Shown: in pieces, positions 23,418 through 32,731 of the stretch
Layout: every line of letters begins with the position of its first letter
Numbering within the stretch: the stretch's first letter is position 1
NCBI RefSeq assembly: GCF_001894825.1
Contig: NZ_BCWY01000023.1
Coordinates: forward strand, 58,583-122,582
Length of the DNA stretch: 64,000 nt
Reading direction: 5' to 3'
Source: Rhodococcus jostii NBRC 16295
GTDB taxonomy: Bacteria; Actinomycetota; Actinomycetes; Mycobacteriales; Mycobacteriaceae
Notes under the pieces: model-generated
Database searches by the model: none
What the model saw: the letters and a program-made list of their open reading frames with translations, nothing else
Told to the model about the DNA's origin: nothing
Made by a program: the position numbers and the translations under genes

Positions 23418-24781
23418 CGACCCTCCTGAGCATCTTTCTCGGTGTGGTCGTCGTATCACTGATCACCGCCCTGACCGGCTATTTCGTCGCCCAGGAATTC
23501 GCGTACATGTCGGTCGACCGCTCGCGGCTGAAGGCAAGGGCAGAGGCGGGCGACGCCGGAGCGGCCCGCGCCCTCGCCGTCACTCGCCGCACGTCGTTCA
23601 TGCTGTCCGGCGCCCAGCTCGGCATCACCGTCACCGGCCTGCTCGTCGGCTATGTCGCCGAACCCCTGATCGGCCGCGGCCTCGGTGAACTCCTCGGTGG
23701 AGTCGGCATCCCGACCGCCGTCGGGATCGGCGTCGGCGCCGTCCTCGCCGTGCTGTTCTCCACCTTCGTCCAGATGCTCTTCGGTGAGCTCTTCCCGAAG
23801 AACCTGGCGATCGCCCGGCCCGAACCGGTGTCACGGTGGCTCGCGTTGTCGACCACCCTCTACCTGAAGCTTTTCGGCTGGTTGATCTGGCTGTTCGACC
23901 AGTCGTCGAATCTGCTATTGCGCGCGCTGCGGATCGAGCCGGTCCACGACGTCGAGCACTCGGCGACCCCCCGCGACCTCGAGCACATCGTCGCCGAATC
24001 GCGCGATGCCGGGGACTTGCCGCGGGAATTGTCGACGCTGCTCGACCGAATCCTCGACTTCCCCACCCGCACCGCGGGACACGCGATGATTCCTCGCGCC
24101 CACGTCGACACCGTCCACACCGACGAACCCCTGAGCAGCGTTCTCGAGAAGATGGGTGCCGGCCACACCCGCTACCCCGTCGTCGGGACGTCCACCGACG
24201 ATCTCCGTGGTGTCATCCACCTGCACGACCTGCTCGGCGAGCAGTCCGACGGTGCGGCCGGCTCTCGGGCCCGCGCGGCCGTCGTCGTGCCGACGTCGCT
24301 GCCGCTGCCCGACGTGCTGGAGAACCTGACGACGGCGGGCGACGAGATGGCGCTCGTCGTCGACGAATACGGCGGTTTCGCCGGTGTCATCACGATCGAG
24401 GACCTCGCCGAGGAACTCGTCGGTGAGATCGCCGACGAACACGATCCCGAACTCGATGTGTCGGTGACGGGCTCGGAGTCCGACGGCTGGACGATGCCGG
24501 GCGATCTGCACATCGACGAGGTCGAACGCGTACTCGGCCACGACCTGCCGTCCGGTGACTTCGAGACGCTCGCCGGCGCCGTCATCGCGGAGTTCGGTGC
24601 TCTCCCCGTGGTCGGGGATGTCGTCGCGATCCGGGTGAATCCGGATCCGGCCGACCTGATCAACGACGCAGAGCCACCCGTCCGCAGCCTCGACGTCGAG
24701 GTTCGCGCGGTCGACAAGCACGTTCCGTCCTCGCTGTTCGTGCGGCTCCGGGTGCTGGAAAGTGAATCGGTCGATGAGTAA
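23414..24781 (+). CDS. CNNM/CorC-family membrane protein (first of a pair)
   Basis: 455 residues in the usual three parts: a DUF21/CNNM membrane domain (about 1-190) with TALTGYFVAQEFAYMSVDRS and GAQLGITVTGLLVGYVAEPL; a CBS pair (about 215-340) including VDEYGGFAGVITIEDLAEEL; and a C-terminal CorC_HlyC domain (about 355-440) with DGWTMPGDLHIDEVERVLG. CNNM proteins are linked to Mg2+ or Co2+ transport. The pair has the order of the adjacent mycobacterial genes Rv1842c-Rv1841c (from memory). Its start overlaps the leader ORF stop. Confidence 0.9.
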   Translation: MTTLLSIFLGVVVVSLITALTGYFVAQEFAYMSVDRSRLKARAEAGDAGAARALAVTRRTSFMLSGAQLGITVTGLLVGYVAEPLIGRGLGELLGGVGIPTAVGIGVGAVLAVLFSTFVQMLFGELFPKNLAIARPEPVSRWLALSTTLYLKLFGWLIWLFDQSSNLLLRALRIEPVHDVEHSATPRDLEHIVAESRDAGDLPRELSTLLDRILDFPTRTAGHAMIPRAHVDTVHTDEPLSSVLEKMGAGHTRYPVVGTSTDDLRGVIHLHDLLGEQSDGAAGSRARAAVVVPTSLPLPDVLENLTTAGDEMALVVDEYGGFAGVITIEDLAEELVGEIADEHDPELDVSVTGSESDGWTMPGDLHIDEVERVLGHDLPSGDFETLAGAVIAEFGALPVVGDVVAIRVNPDPADLINDAEPPVRSLDVEVRAVDKHVPSSLFVRLRVLESESVDE

Positions 24782-25787
24782 TCCGTGGATCATCGTGGTG
24801 GTCACGGTCGGACTGATCGCGGCCAGCGCGTTCTTCGTGGCGATCGAGTTCGCCCTGATCGCCGCTCGCCGCCACCGGCTCGAAGACGCGGCGCCCACCA
24901 GCCGGGCGGCCCGCGCCGCTCTGCGCAGCGCATCCGAGTTGTCGGTGCTGCTGGCCGGATCGCAGCTGGGTATCACCGTCTGCACTCTCGCGCTCGGCGC
25001 CGTCACGAAGCCGGCCGTGCATCACTGGCTCACCCCCGCGTTCGAGGGGTGGGGCGCCCCGCTGTGGCTGGCGGATGTGCTCGGATTCGTGATCGCCCTG
25101 ATCATCGTCACGTTCCTGCACCTCGTCGTCGGCGAGATGGCCCCGAAGTCGTGGGCGATCGCGCACCCCGAGAAGTCCGCGACACTGCTGGCGATCCCGA
25201 TGCGCGGGTTCATGTGGGCCACCCGCCCCGTGCTGGTGGCCCTGAACCGCATGGCCAACTGGTGCCTGCGGAAGTTCGGCGTGGAACCGGTCGACCAGGT
25301 GGGAGCGGGCCAGGATCCCGACGCGCTGCGTCACCTCGTCGAGCACTCGGCGACGGTGGGCACACTCGACGAGCGGTACCACGGACAGCTGACCAGCGCC
25401 CTGGAACTCCAATCGCTCGCCGTGCGAGACATGATGCGGCCGAACACGTCCCCGAGCAGTGTCGCCCCGGACGCCCCCGCGGCGGCGATCAGGGGGGCCG
25501 CGGATCGGAGCGGTCACCTCCGACTGCTCGTGCGTGACGAGGACGGGATCCGCGGTGTGGTGCATGTCCGGGACAGTCTGCAGGCCGGCGCGGGAGTCAC
25601 CGCCGCCGACCTCATGCGCCCGGTGCTGACGCTCGACGCAGGCGCCGCGGTGTACGAGGCGTTGCACATCATGCGCGAGACCCGCAGCCATCTGGCGATC
25701 GTCACCGACGATCAACGACTGATCGGTGTCGTCACGCTGACGGACGTCCTCGCCCGACTGCACCCGGCCACCGGGGCGTCCGTCTGA
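24774..25787 (+). CDS. CNNM/CorC-family membrane protein (second of a pair)
   Basis: 337 residues, shorter than its neighbour because the C-terminal CorC_HlyC domain is absent. The CNNM domain covers about 1-190 (ASAFFVAIEFALIAARRHRL; GSQLGITVCTLALGAVTKPA) and a CBS pair follows (AVRDMMRPNTSPSSV to LIGVVTLTDVLARL). Loss of the cytoplasmic tail suggests it works as a partner of the first protein. The ATG at 24774 overlaps the upstream gene by 8 bp, so translation is coupled. Confidence 0.9.
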   Translation: MSNPWIIVVVTVGLIAASAFFVAIEFALIAARRHRLEDAAPTSRAARAALRSASELSVLLAGSQLGITVCTLALGAVTKPAVHHWLTPAFEGWGAPLWLADVLGFVIALIIVTFLHLVVGEMAPKSWAIAHPEKSATLLAIPMRGFMWATRPVLVALNRMANWCLRKFGVEPVDQVGAGQDPDALRHLVEHSATVGTLDERYHGQLTSALELQSLAVRDMMRPNTSPSSVAPDAPAAAIRGAADRSGHLRLLVRDEDGIRGVVHVRDSLQAGAGVTAADLMRPVLTLDAGAAVYEALHIMRETRSHLAIVTDDQRLIGVVTLTDVLARLHPATGASV

Positions 25788-25811
25788 CCCGTCGAGCGGT
25801 ATCCTCGCGGG

Positions 25812-26342
25812 GTGAATTCACGGTTGGATGTGGTCGCGCGGGTGCGCGGCTCCTTCGTGGGTTCTCTGTCCGGGGCGGTCAGCATCGCCGCGCACGGCGT
25901 TGCCGGGGGCGGAATGCCGCCGAGCGAGGGCTCGGTGGTGCTGCTTCTCGCGGCCTGCGCCGCAGTCGGCGCGTCGGTCGCCGCTGTCCGGGTGGCCGGC
26001 CGTGAATGGTTGTTCGTTGTGTCGGTGCTCGCGGCAGGCCAGATGATCGGCCACACGACGCTGGCGTTGGCCTCCGGTCACGGTCACGGGCTGGGACTTT
26101 CCGCCCCGATGATCGCCGCGCACCTCGCCGCGATCGCAGCGGCCGCGGTGCTGGTGCGGTCCGCCGAGCGTGCATGCCTGCGGGCGCTGGCCGCTCTGTC
26201 ACGCATCGCGCTCGCCGTTCTGGCCCCGCTGCAGGTCGATACCGGCACGTGGACGGCCATCCCGGTCTACCGCGCGAAACTGTCGTTGTGGCTGCTGGTC
26301 GCCGCGGGCGCCGGCACCCGCGGACCGCCCGCTCTCGTCTGA
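25812..26342 (+). CDS. Small integral membrane protein
   Basis: 176 residues with about four to five hydrophobic helices (VVLLLAACAAVGASVAAV; WLFVVSVLAAGQMIGHTTLA). A His/Gly cluster, ASGHGHGLG, lies between helices and could touch a metal. I do not recognise a named family. It precedes a PepSY membrane protein that also has a His/Gly loop (GGHDGHGAGH), so a shared role in metal handling is possible but unproven. Confidence 0.6.
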   Translation: MNSRLDVVARVRGSFVGSLSGAVSIAAHGVAGGGMPPSEGSVVLLLAACAAVGASVAAVRVAGREWLFVVSVLAAGQMIGHTTLALASGHGHGLGLSAPMIAAHLAAIAAAAVLVRSAERACLRALAALSRIALAVLAPLQVDTGTWTAIPVYRAKLSLWLLVAAGAGTRGPPALV

Positions 26343-26562
26343 TCCAGATTTCTCACCGCCGCCCGGCGCGCACACCCGTTGTGTGACTCGCCGGTCCGGC
26401 GTGTCCTCGCACGGCACCAGCAGATTCTCCATCGAGTCCCGGTGCCGATCACTTCCTGAGTCGGCGCGTCCTGACGTGTCACCTCGAGTCAGCGGCGCGC
26501 ACCTCTGCGCGGCCTCGAGGGGGCCGGGTGCCCGACTCACCCGAAATCGAATCGAGAGCGTC

Positions 26563-28032
26563 ATGTCCATCCCCGAACTCGAACGCGACAACCCGGTCGC
26601 GTCCGCCCCGTCCTCCGCGGTGTCGAAGGATTCCTCGCCGCCGCGCAGTCTTCGCCCGCTGATCCTGCGGCTGCATTTCTATGCGGGGATCCTCGTTGCG
26701 CCGTTCCTGGTGATCGCCGCCGTGAGCGGCGGCCTCTACGCCCTGGCACCGTCCGTCGAGCAGTTGGTCTACCGCGACTACCTGCACGTCGACTCGACCG
26801 GTCACGAAGCGCCAATGTCCGAGCAGGTGCGGGCAGCGCAGCAGGTTCGCCCCGACCTCGCCGTCGCCGCGGTGCGTCCGGCGAGCGAGCCGGGTGAGAC
26901 GACGCGGGTGATGTTCACTGACCCCACGCTGGGAGAGTCGGAACGCCTCGCCGTGTTCGTCGATCCGGTCGACGCGCGGTCGGTGGGCGAGCTGGTGGTG
27001 TACGGCAGCAGCGGCGCGCTGCCGATGCGAACGTGGATCTCCCAGCTGCACCGGCACCTGCACCTGGGTGAGCCCGGCCGCATCTACAGTGAACTCGCCG
27101 CGTCGTGGCTGTGGGTGATCGCGCTCGGCGGCGTGTACCTGTGGGTGCAGCGCTACCGCACCGCCCGCGCACGGAACGCCGACACCGCGCGGCTGTGGAC
27201 CCTCGACCGGTCCAGCCGCGGCCGCAATCGCACCCTGAGCTGGCACGGTGTGGTCGGCATCTGGATCGCGGTCGGCCTGGTGTTCCTCTCGGCCACCGGA
27301 CTGACCTGGTCGAGGTACGCGGGCGAGAACGTCGACGAACTCCGCACCGCCCTGAGCTGGACCACCCCGAAGCTCGACAAGAAACTGGAGTCGGCCCCCG
27401 CCGGCGGCAGCGCAGCGTCGGGGGGTCACGACGGGCACGGCGCAGGGCACACCCCGGCGTCGGATCCGGGAATCCTCGACCGCAACGTCGGTGAACTCGA
27501 CACCGTCCTCGACGTGGCGGAGCGGGGCGGTGTCACCGGTGCCGTCGAGGCAACCGTCCCCGCCGACGCCTCCACCGCGTTCACGGTCACCGAGACCCGT
27601 CAGCCGTGGCAGTTCTCCACCGACTCGATCGCCGTCGACGGAGCCACGGGCGCGGTGACGGACCTGTCGCGGTTCGGCGACTGGCCGCTCGCCGCGAAGC
27701 TGACGTCCTGGGGCATCGCCCTGCACATGGGGCTGTTGTTCGGCCTGCTCAACCAACTGGTTCTCGCCGCGCTCGCGGTGGCGCTGCTCGCCGTGATCGT
27801 CCGCGGCTACCTCCTGTGGTGGCGGCGCAGGCCCACCCGCGGCACCCGCCGGCCGATGGGCAGGCCACCCGTGCGGGGCGCCTGGCGCCGAATCCACCCG
27901 GCCACGGCCGTCGTCGGGGTCGCCGGCGTCGTCCTTGTCGGCTGGTTCGTGCCGCTGCTCGGCCTCAGCCTCATCGCGTTCCTCCTCGTCGATGTCGCGG
28001 TCGGTGCGCTCGCCCGCGTGCGGGCAGGGTGA
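26563..28032 (+). CDS. PepSY-associated transmembrane protein
   Basis: 489 residues. The protein has the PepSY_TM layout: an N-terminal helix with LHFYAGILVAPFLVIAAVSG, an outer loop, a second helix near WLWVIALGGVYLWVQ, a third at WHGVVGIWIAVGLVFLSATG preceded by an invariant-type RTLSWHG, then a PepSY-like outer domain and helices from AALAVALLAVIVRGYLLWW. Such proteins are associated with ferric-siderophore reduction or copper/iron handling. A His-rich segment, GGHDGHGAGH, sits in the outer loop. Open frame upstream of 26563 is not supported. Confidence 0.82.
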   Translation: MSIPELERDNPVASAPSSAVSKDSSPPRSLRPLILRLHFYAGILVAPFLVIAAVSGGLYALAPSVEQLVYRDYLHVDSTGHEAPMSEQVRAAQQVRPDLAVAAVRPASEPGETTRVMFTDPTLGESERLAVFVDPVDARSVGELVVYGSSGALPMRTWISQLHRHLHLGEPGRIYSELAASWLWVIALGGVYLWVQRYRTARARNADTARLWTLDRSSRGRNRTLSWHGVVGIWIAVGLVFLSATGLTWSRYAGENVDELRTALSWTTPKLDKKLESAPAGGSAASGGHDGHGAGHTPASDPGILDRNVGELDTVLDVAERGGVTGAVEATVPADASTAFTVTETRQPWQFSTDSIAVDGATGAVTDLSRFGDWPLAAKLTSWGIALHMGLLFGLLNQLVLAALAVALLAVIVRGYLLWWRRRPTRGTRRPMGRPPVRGAWRRIHPATAVVGVAGVVLVGWFVPLLGLSLIAFLLVDVAVGALARVRAG

Positions 28033-28036
28033 GTGA

Positions 28037-28050
28037 GCGGGGCACCCCGC
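28037..28050. terminator. Short GC hairpin between convergent genes
   Basis: GCGGGG and CCCCGC flank CA in the 31-bp gap between the PepSY and AIM24 genes. It could end either transcript. The arms are only 6 bp. Confidence 0.35.
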
Positions 28051-28063
28051 GCAGCCGCAGCGG

Positions 28064-28732
28064 TTACGGCTTGGGAACCGGGTGCCCTTCCGACGCCTGA
28101 ACGACGACGAACCCGGTTCCGGTGAGGCACAACTGATAGGCCTCACCGGAACCGCGGCCGATCGCGGCGCCCATTTTCGCGGTCTTGCGGATGGTCGACT
28201 GCAGACCCGTCGACCACAGCACCGCGCTCTGCATGTCCACGTAGGTGGGGGTATCGACGTTCAGGACGACGGGAGTGCCGTAGATGGTGACGGCGAGGAC
28301 GCCGCGGCCGGTGAACGTCGTGTTGAACAGTCCGCCGCTGAGCATCGACGCGCCCTCGACCCGGTTGATGTCCCAGTTCAGGGAACTGTCGAAGGCGAGG
28401 ACGTTGGAACCGCTGACGGTCACCGACTCGCCCTCGAGTTCGAGGAGGAAGATCTCGTCGGCGTCGCGGGCGAGGAACACGTCACCGGTGCCGGACACCT
28501 TCATCAACGACATGCCCTCGCCAGTGAACGCCTTCTTGAAGAACTTCCCGACGCCGCCGCTGCCCTGGTAGGCGAAGTCGACATCACCCTGGTAGGCGAC
28601 CATCGATCCCTGCCGGGCGAAGAAGTGTCCCTCGGTTCCGGCCAAGTCCACCTTGAGCATTCGCGGGTTCTGCAACACGAAAGTGCCCGGCTCGCCACTG
28701 CGTTCGGCGTTCTTCATCAGGTCGCTGCGCAT
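28064..28732 (-). CDS. AIM24-family protein
   Basis: 222 residues of glycine-rich beta structure, as in the AIM24/TnpA-like double beta-helix family: MLKVDLAGTEGHFFARQGSM, VDFAYQGSGGVGKFFKKAFT and GEGMSLMKVSGTGDVFLARD, then TGRGVLAVTIYGTPVVLNVD. The family takes its name from a yeast mitochondrial protein; bacterial roles are unknown. Cytoplasmic by sequence. Confidence 0.85.
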   Translation of the reverse strand: MRSDLMKNAERSGEPGTFVLQNPRMLKVDLAGTEGHFFARQGSMVAYQGDVDFAYQGSGGVGKFFKKAFTGEGMSLMKVSGTGDVFLARDADEIFLLELEGESVTVSGSNVLAFDSSLNWDINRVEGASMLSGGLFNTTFTGRGVLAVTIYGTPVVLNVDTPTYVDMQSAVLWSTGLQSTIRKTAKMGAAIGRGSGEAYQLCLTGTGFVVVQASEGHPVPKP

Positions 28733-28753
28733 GACGAAATCCTATCGGTCCCG

Positions 28754-29230
28754 TCAACGAACCCATTCCGGTCCGGGCCCGTTGGCCTCTTCGAAGATCA
28801 GCCACGTCTTGGTCGCCTGCACTCCTTCGAGGCTCTGCAGGCGCTCGAGGACGACATGACGCAGTGCGCTGTTGTCCGGTGCGCGAACCAGGACGAGAAC
28901 GTCGAAATCGCCGCCCAGCAGCGAGAAGTGCTCGACGAAGGGCAGCGTCCGCAGTTGGGTGGAAATTCCCCGCCACGAGTCCTGCCTGATCGAGAGGGCG
29001 ATGAACGCGGAAGATCCGAGTCCCGCCTTGGAGTGCGAGATCCGGGTGGTGAAACCTTCGATGATCCCCGCTTCCTGCAACCGCTCGATGCGGACGTACG
29101 CGTGTGCGCGGGAGATGTGTGCCTTCTCCGCCAACGCCCGCATCGAGATGCGGCTGTCGGCGACGAGTTCCTTGATGATCCGGCGGTCGATCGCGTCGAG
29201 TCGGTACGTGTCCGCTGAGTCGTCTGCCAT
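28754..29230 (-). CDS. Lrp/AsnC-family regulator of the bkd operon
   Basis: 158 residues from ATG 29230. The HTH is at about 10-55 (LDAIDRRIIKELVADSRISM, then RALAEKAHISRAHAYVRIER) and the RAM domain follows (GDFDVLVLVRAPDNSALRHV). It is divergent from the branched-chain dehydrogenase operon, the position held by BkdR in pseudomonads and streptomycetes, so it probably activates that operon in response to branched-chain amino acids. Confidence 0.87.
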   Translation of the reverse strand: MADDSADTYRLDAIDRRIIKELVADSRISMRALAEKAHISRAHAYVRIERLQEAGIIEGFTTRISHSKAGLGSSAFIALSIRQDSWRGISTQLRTLPFVEHFSLLGGDFDVLVLVRAPDNSALRHVVLERLQSLEGVQATKTWLIFEEANGPGPEWVR

Positions 29231-29350
29231 CTGTCCATCCCTGCTGTGGTCGCTCACACCCCGGAGAGACATTCTGCTCCCGACAATGCGAGTTTAGGCC
29301 ATTCGTCTCCAGTTCCAGCTTCTCGTTGTCTATCGGTCATCCGATTGCGA

Positions 29351-29369
29351 GCATTGACGAACACAATGC
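29351..29369. promoter_or_regulatory. Inverted repeat before the bkd operon
   Basis: GCATTG and CAATGC flank a 7-base spacer, 15 bp before the GTG start of the E1 alpha gene and within the gap shared with the divergent Lrp gene. It is a candidate Lrp half-site pair. Confidence 0.4.
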
Positions 29370-29383
29370 ATCTGGAGGTAGAC

Positions 29384-30502
29384 GTGACGCTCGTAGAGCC
29401 GCCCCTGGCGAGGCCATATCGGAAGTTCCTTCCCGCCGAGCGCGCGGTGCAGTATCTGGACGCGGCCGGCGAGCTCACCGAGAGCGAGGCGCGGTACCCG
29501 AAGCCGAGCGACGACCGCCTGGTGGAGATGTACCGGAACATGGTGCTGGGCAGGCGCTTCGATCAGCAGGCGACAGCGTTGACGAAGCAGGGCCGGCTGG
29601 CGGTGTACCCGTCGTCGCGGGGTCAGGAAGCCTGCCAGATCGCGGCGGCGATGAGCCTGCACACCGGCGACTGGATGTTCCCCACGTACCGCGACTCGGT
29701 GGCGCTCGCCGCGCGCGGCATCGACCCGGTGGAGATCCTCAGCATGCTCGCCGGCAACTGGCACTGCGGCTACGATCCCGCCCGGCACCGCAGTGCGCCG
29801 CAGTGCACCCCGCTGGCGACCCAACTCCTGCACGCGACCGGCGTCGCCTACGGCGAACACCGCAAGGGAAACGACACGATCGCGCTGGCGTTCTGCGGCG
29901 ACGGCGCCACCAGTGAGGGCGACTTCCACGAGGCCCTCAACTTCGCCGCCGTGTTCAAGGCTCCGGTGGTCTTTCTGGTGCAGAACAACGGCTTCGCGAT
30001 CAGTGTGCCGCTCGCCCGGCAGAGCGCGGCGCCCACGTTGGCGCACAAGGGCGTCGGCTACGGAATCGGCAGCGAGCAGGTGGACGGCAACGACCCGGTT
30101 GCCATGCTGGCGGTGATGGACGAGGCCGCGAAATTCGTCCGCGCCGGCAACGGTCCGGTCATCGTCGAGGCCCACACGTACCGGATCGATGCGCACACCA
30201 ATGCCGACGACGCCACCCGTTACCGTGATTCCGCCGAGGTCGAGCAGTGGCTCGGGCGCGACCCGCTGGCCCGGCTGGAGAAGTACCTGCGGGGCAAGGG
30301 TTTCCTCGACGACGCATCCGCGGACGCCCTCGCGGCGGAGGCCGAGGCCGCCGCGGCGACGCTGCGCGCGGGCATGAACGTCGACCGCACCGCCGACCCG
30401 ATGGATCTGTTCCGGTACGTCTTCGCCGAACCCACCCCGCAACTTCGAGAGCAGCAAGCGCAGGCGGAAGCCGAACTGGCCGCCGAGTCCGAGGAGAACT
30501 GA
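29384..30502 (+). CDS. bkdA: Branched-chain 2-oxoacid dehydrogenase E1 component, alpha subunit
   Basis: 372 residues. Decarboxylates 2-oxoacids with thiamine diphosphate together with the beta subunit. The ThDP motif begins at GDGATSEGDFHEALNFAAVF and ends at QNNGF (GDG-x-NN). RLAVYPSSRGQEACQIAAA and the phosphorylation-loop-like TYRIDAHTNADDATRYRD are also standard. The GTG at 29384 is chosen because TGGAGG lies 6 bases before it; an ATG at 29366 is less well placed. The operon and Lrp regulator favour branched-chain oxoacids over pyruvate, though pdhA is the family alternative name. Confidence 0.88.
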   Translation: MTLVEPPLARPYRKFLPAERAVQYLDAAGELTESEARYPKPSDDRLVEMYRNMVLGRRFDQQATALTKQGRLAVYPSSRGQEACQIAAAMSLHTGDWMFPTYRDSVALAARGIDPVEILSMLAGNWHCGYDPARHRSAPQCTPLATQLLHATGVAYGEHRKGNDTIALAFCGDGATSEGDFHEALNFAAVFKAPVVFLVQNNGFAISVPLARQSAAPTLAHKGVGYGIGSEQVDGNDPVAMLAVMDEAAKFVRAGNGPVIVEAHTYRIDAHTNADDATRYRDSAEVEQWLGRDPLARLEKYLRGKGFLDDASADALAAEAEAAAATLRAGMNVDRTADPMDLFRYVFAEPTPQLREQQAQAEAELAAESEEN

Positions 30503-30506
30503 CACC

Positions 30507-31511
30507 ATGCCCGTGCTCACCATGGCCCAGGCCCTGAACACCGCGCTGCGCGACGCCCTCGCCGCCGACGAGAATGTCGTCGTCTTCGGGGAGGACGTCG
30601 GCACCCTCGGCGGGGTCTTCCGCGTCACCGACGGCCTCACCCGCGACTTCGGCGACGACCGGTGCTTCGACACCCCACTCGCCGAATCCGGCATCATCGG
30701 CTTCGCGATCGGCATGGCGATGGCCGGGTTCACGCCGGTCGTCGAAATGCAGTTCGACGCGTTCGCCTACCCTGCGTTCGAGCAGATCGTCTCGCACGTC
30801 GCGAAGATCCGGAACCGCACCAAGGGAGCGCTGTCGGTGCCGATCGTCATCCGCATCCCGTTCGCCGGCGGCATCGGCGGGGTCGAGCACCACTGCGATT
30901 CCAGCGAGGGCTACTACTCCCACACCCCCGGCCTGAAGGTGGTGGCTCCGTCCACCGTCGAGGACGCCTACACCCTGCTGCGCAAGGCGATCGACGACCC
31001 GGACCCGGTGATCTTCCTCGAACCGAAACGCCTGTACTTCTCCCGCGCAGACGTCGACCTCGCGGTCGGAGCGCCGATCGGGCAGGCCGCGGTTCGCCGG
31101 TCCGGCCGGGACGCGACCATCGTCGCGTACGGGCCGTCGGTGACCGTCGCGCTCGAGTCCGCCGAAGCGGCCGCGGCGGCGGGTCGCGACATCGAAGTGA
31201 TCGACCTGCGGTCGATCGTGCCGTTCGACGACGAGACCGTGATGGCGTCGGTCCGGAAGACCGGTCGGTGCATCGTCATTCAGGAGGCGCAGGGATTCGC
31301 CGGGGTCGGCGCCGAGATCGCCGCCCGCGTCCAGGAACGCTGCTTCCATCACCTGCACGCACCGGTGTTGCGGGTCAGCGGATTCGACATCCCCTACCCG
31401 GCACCGAAACTCGAACACCTCCACCTGCCGAGCGTCGACCGCGTCCTCGACAGCGTCGACCGGTTGCAGTGGAACGACTCCGTCGACACCCGCTGGGCGG
31501 TGACCGCATGA
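30507..31511 (+). CDS. bkdB: Branched-chain 2-oxoacid dehydrogenase E1 component, beta subunit
   Basis: 334 residues. Forms the heterotetramer with the alpha subunit. Typical segments: VVVFGEDVGTLGGVFRVTDG, then CFDTPLAESGIIGFAIGMAM with the catalytic ThDP-activating Glu, and PIVIRIPFAGGIGGVEHHCD. The C-terminal transketolase domain ends near LEHLHLPSVDRVL. The start is 4 bp after the alpha stop and its end overlaps the E2 start as ATGA. Confidence 0.9.
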   Translation: MPVLTMAQALNTALRDALAADENVVVFGEDVGTLGGVFRVTDGLTRDFGDDRCFDTPLAESGIIGFAIGMAMAGFTPVVEMQFDAFAYPAFEQIVSHVAKIRNRTKGALSVPIVIRIPFAGGIGGVEHHCDSSEGYYSHTPGLKVVAPSTVEDAYTLLRKAIDDPDPVIFLEPKRLYFSRADVDLAVGAPIGQAAVRRSGRDATIVAYGPSVTVALESAEAAAAAGRDIEVIDLRSIVPFDDETVMASVRKTGRCIVIQEAQGFAGVGAEIAARVQERCFHHLHAPVLRVSGFDIPYPAPKLEHLHLPSVDRVLDSVDRLQWNDSVDTRWAVTA

Positions 31512-32731
31512 GCAACCAGGTGTTCCTGCTCCCCGACCTCGGCGAAGGACTCACCGAGGCCGACATCGCCGAATGGAAAGTCCGGGTCGGCGACACCGTC
31601 ACCATCGACCAGGTGGTCGTCGAGGTCGAAACCGCCAAAGCCGCCGTCGAGGTGCCGATTCCCTTCGAGGGCACCGTGATCTCCCTGCACGGCGACGAAG
31701 GCGCGACGCTGAAGGTGGGCACCCCGCTGATCACCGTCAGCGGGGCCCCGGCCGCGCACCGGCAGTACCGCGAGGAAGAACGAGCCGGGACCGGATCGGG
31801 CAACGTCCTCATCGGATACGGCACCAGCGAGGACACCCGGCAGCGGCGCCGGCGTGTGCGTCGCCCGGAGGTCGCACCTGCACCGCGGTCCACGGGCGGC
31901 GTGCGCGTCATTTCGCCGATCGTGCGGAACCTGGCTCGGGACAACGCCGTCGACCTGACCGCCCTGCCCGCCACCGGACCCGGCGGGGTCATCACCCGCG
32001 CGGACGTCGAGCGGGCCATCACCACAACGCCCGCCGACGCACAGCGGATTCCGATCAAGGGTCTGCGCAAGGCCGTTGCCGACAAGCTGTCGACGAGTCG
32101 CCGGGAAATCCCCGACGCGACAACGTGGGTGGATGTCGACGCCACCGAACTCCTCGCAGCCCGCCGGGCGATCAACGCGGCACTGCCCGACGACGAGAAG
32201 GTCGGCCTGCTGGCACTGCTCGCACGATTGGCCGTCGCCGCGCTCCGGCAGTTCCCGGAACTGAACTCGACCGTCGACACCGCACGCAACGAAATCGTCC
32301 GCTACAACCAAGTGCACCTGGGCATCGCGGCGCAGACGCCGCGCGGACTGGTCGTCCCGGTGATCGAGAACGCCGACGCGCTCACCACTGTCGAACTGGC
32401 ACAACACCTGCGGGACACCACGGATCTGGCCCGCGAGGGAACACTCCCGCCGGCGCGACTGTCGGGCGGCACGTTCACCCTCAACAACTACGGCGTGTTC
32501 GGGGTCGACGGGTCCACCCCGATCATCAACCACCCCGAGGCCGCGATCCTCGGTGTCGGCCGCATCGTCGACAAACCCTGGGTCGTCGACGGGCAACTGG
32601 CCGTCCGGAAGGTCACCCAGGTGTCGCTGAGCTTCGATCACCGAGTCTGCGACGGCGGCGTCGCCGGCGGATTCCTCCGACTGTTCGCCGACTACCTCGA
32701 AAACCCGATCGCCGTCCTGGGGAGGCTGTAG
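31508..32731 (+). CDS. bkdC: Dihydrolipoamide acyltransferase (E2) of the branched-chain complex
   Basis: 407 residues. One N-terminal lipoyl domain (about 1-80) has the lipoylated Lys44 in VETAKAAVEV. A linker of ~50 residues leads to the E1/E3-binding domain (about 135-170: SPIVRNLARDNAVDLTALPA, then GVITRADVERAI). The catalytic domain follows and ends with SFDHRVCDGGVAGGFL, holding the active-site His and Asp. The single lipoyl domain is the form usual for branched-chain E2. ATGA overlap with the E1 beta gene. Confidence 0.92.
   Translation: MSNQVFLLPDLGEGLTEADIAEWKVRVGDTVTIDQVVVEVETAKAAVEVPIPFEGTVISLHGDEGATLKVGTPLITVSGAPAAHRQYREEERAGTGSGNVLIGYGTSEDTRQRRRRVRRPEVAPAPRSTGGVRVISPIVRNLARDNAVDLTALPATGPGGVITRADVERAITTTPADAQRIPIKGLRKAVADKLSTSRREIPDATTWVDVDATELLAARRAINAALPDDEKVGLLALLARLAVAALRQFPELNSTVDTARNEIVRYNQVHLGIAAQTPRGLVVPVIENADALTTVELAQHLRDTTDLAREGTLPPARLSGGTFTLNNYGVFGVDGSTPIINHPEAAILGVGRIVDKPWVVDGQLAVRKVTQVSLSFDHRVCDGGVAGGFLRLFADYLENPIAVLGRL

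Noticed and set aside
26479..28146. A 555-codon minus-strand open frame opposite the PepSY protein
   Set aside because: The plus-strand gene has clear membrane helices and family motifs; the antisense translation is low-complexity Arg/Gly/Asp with no recognisable domain.
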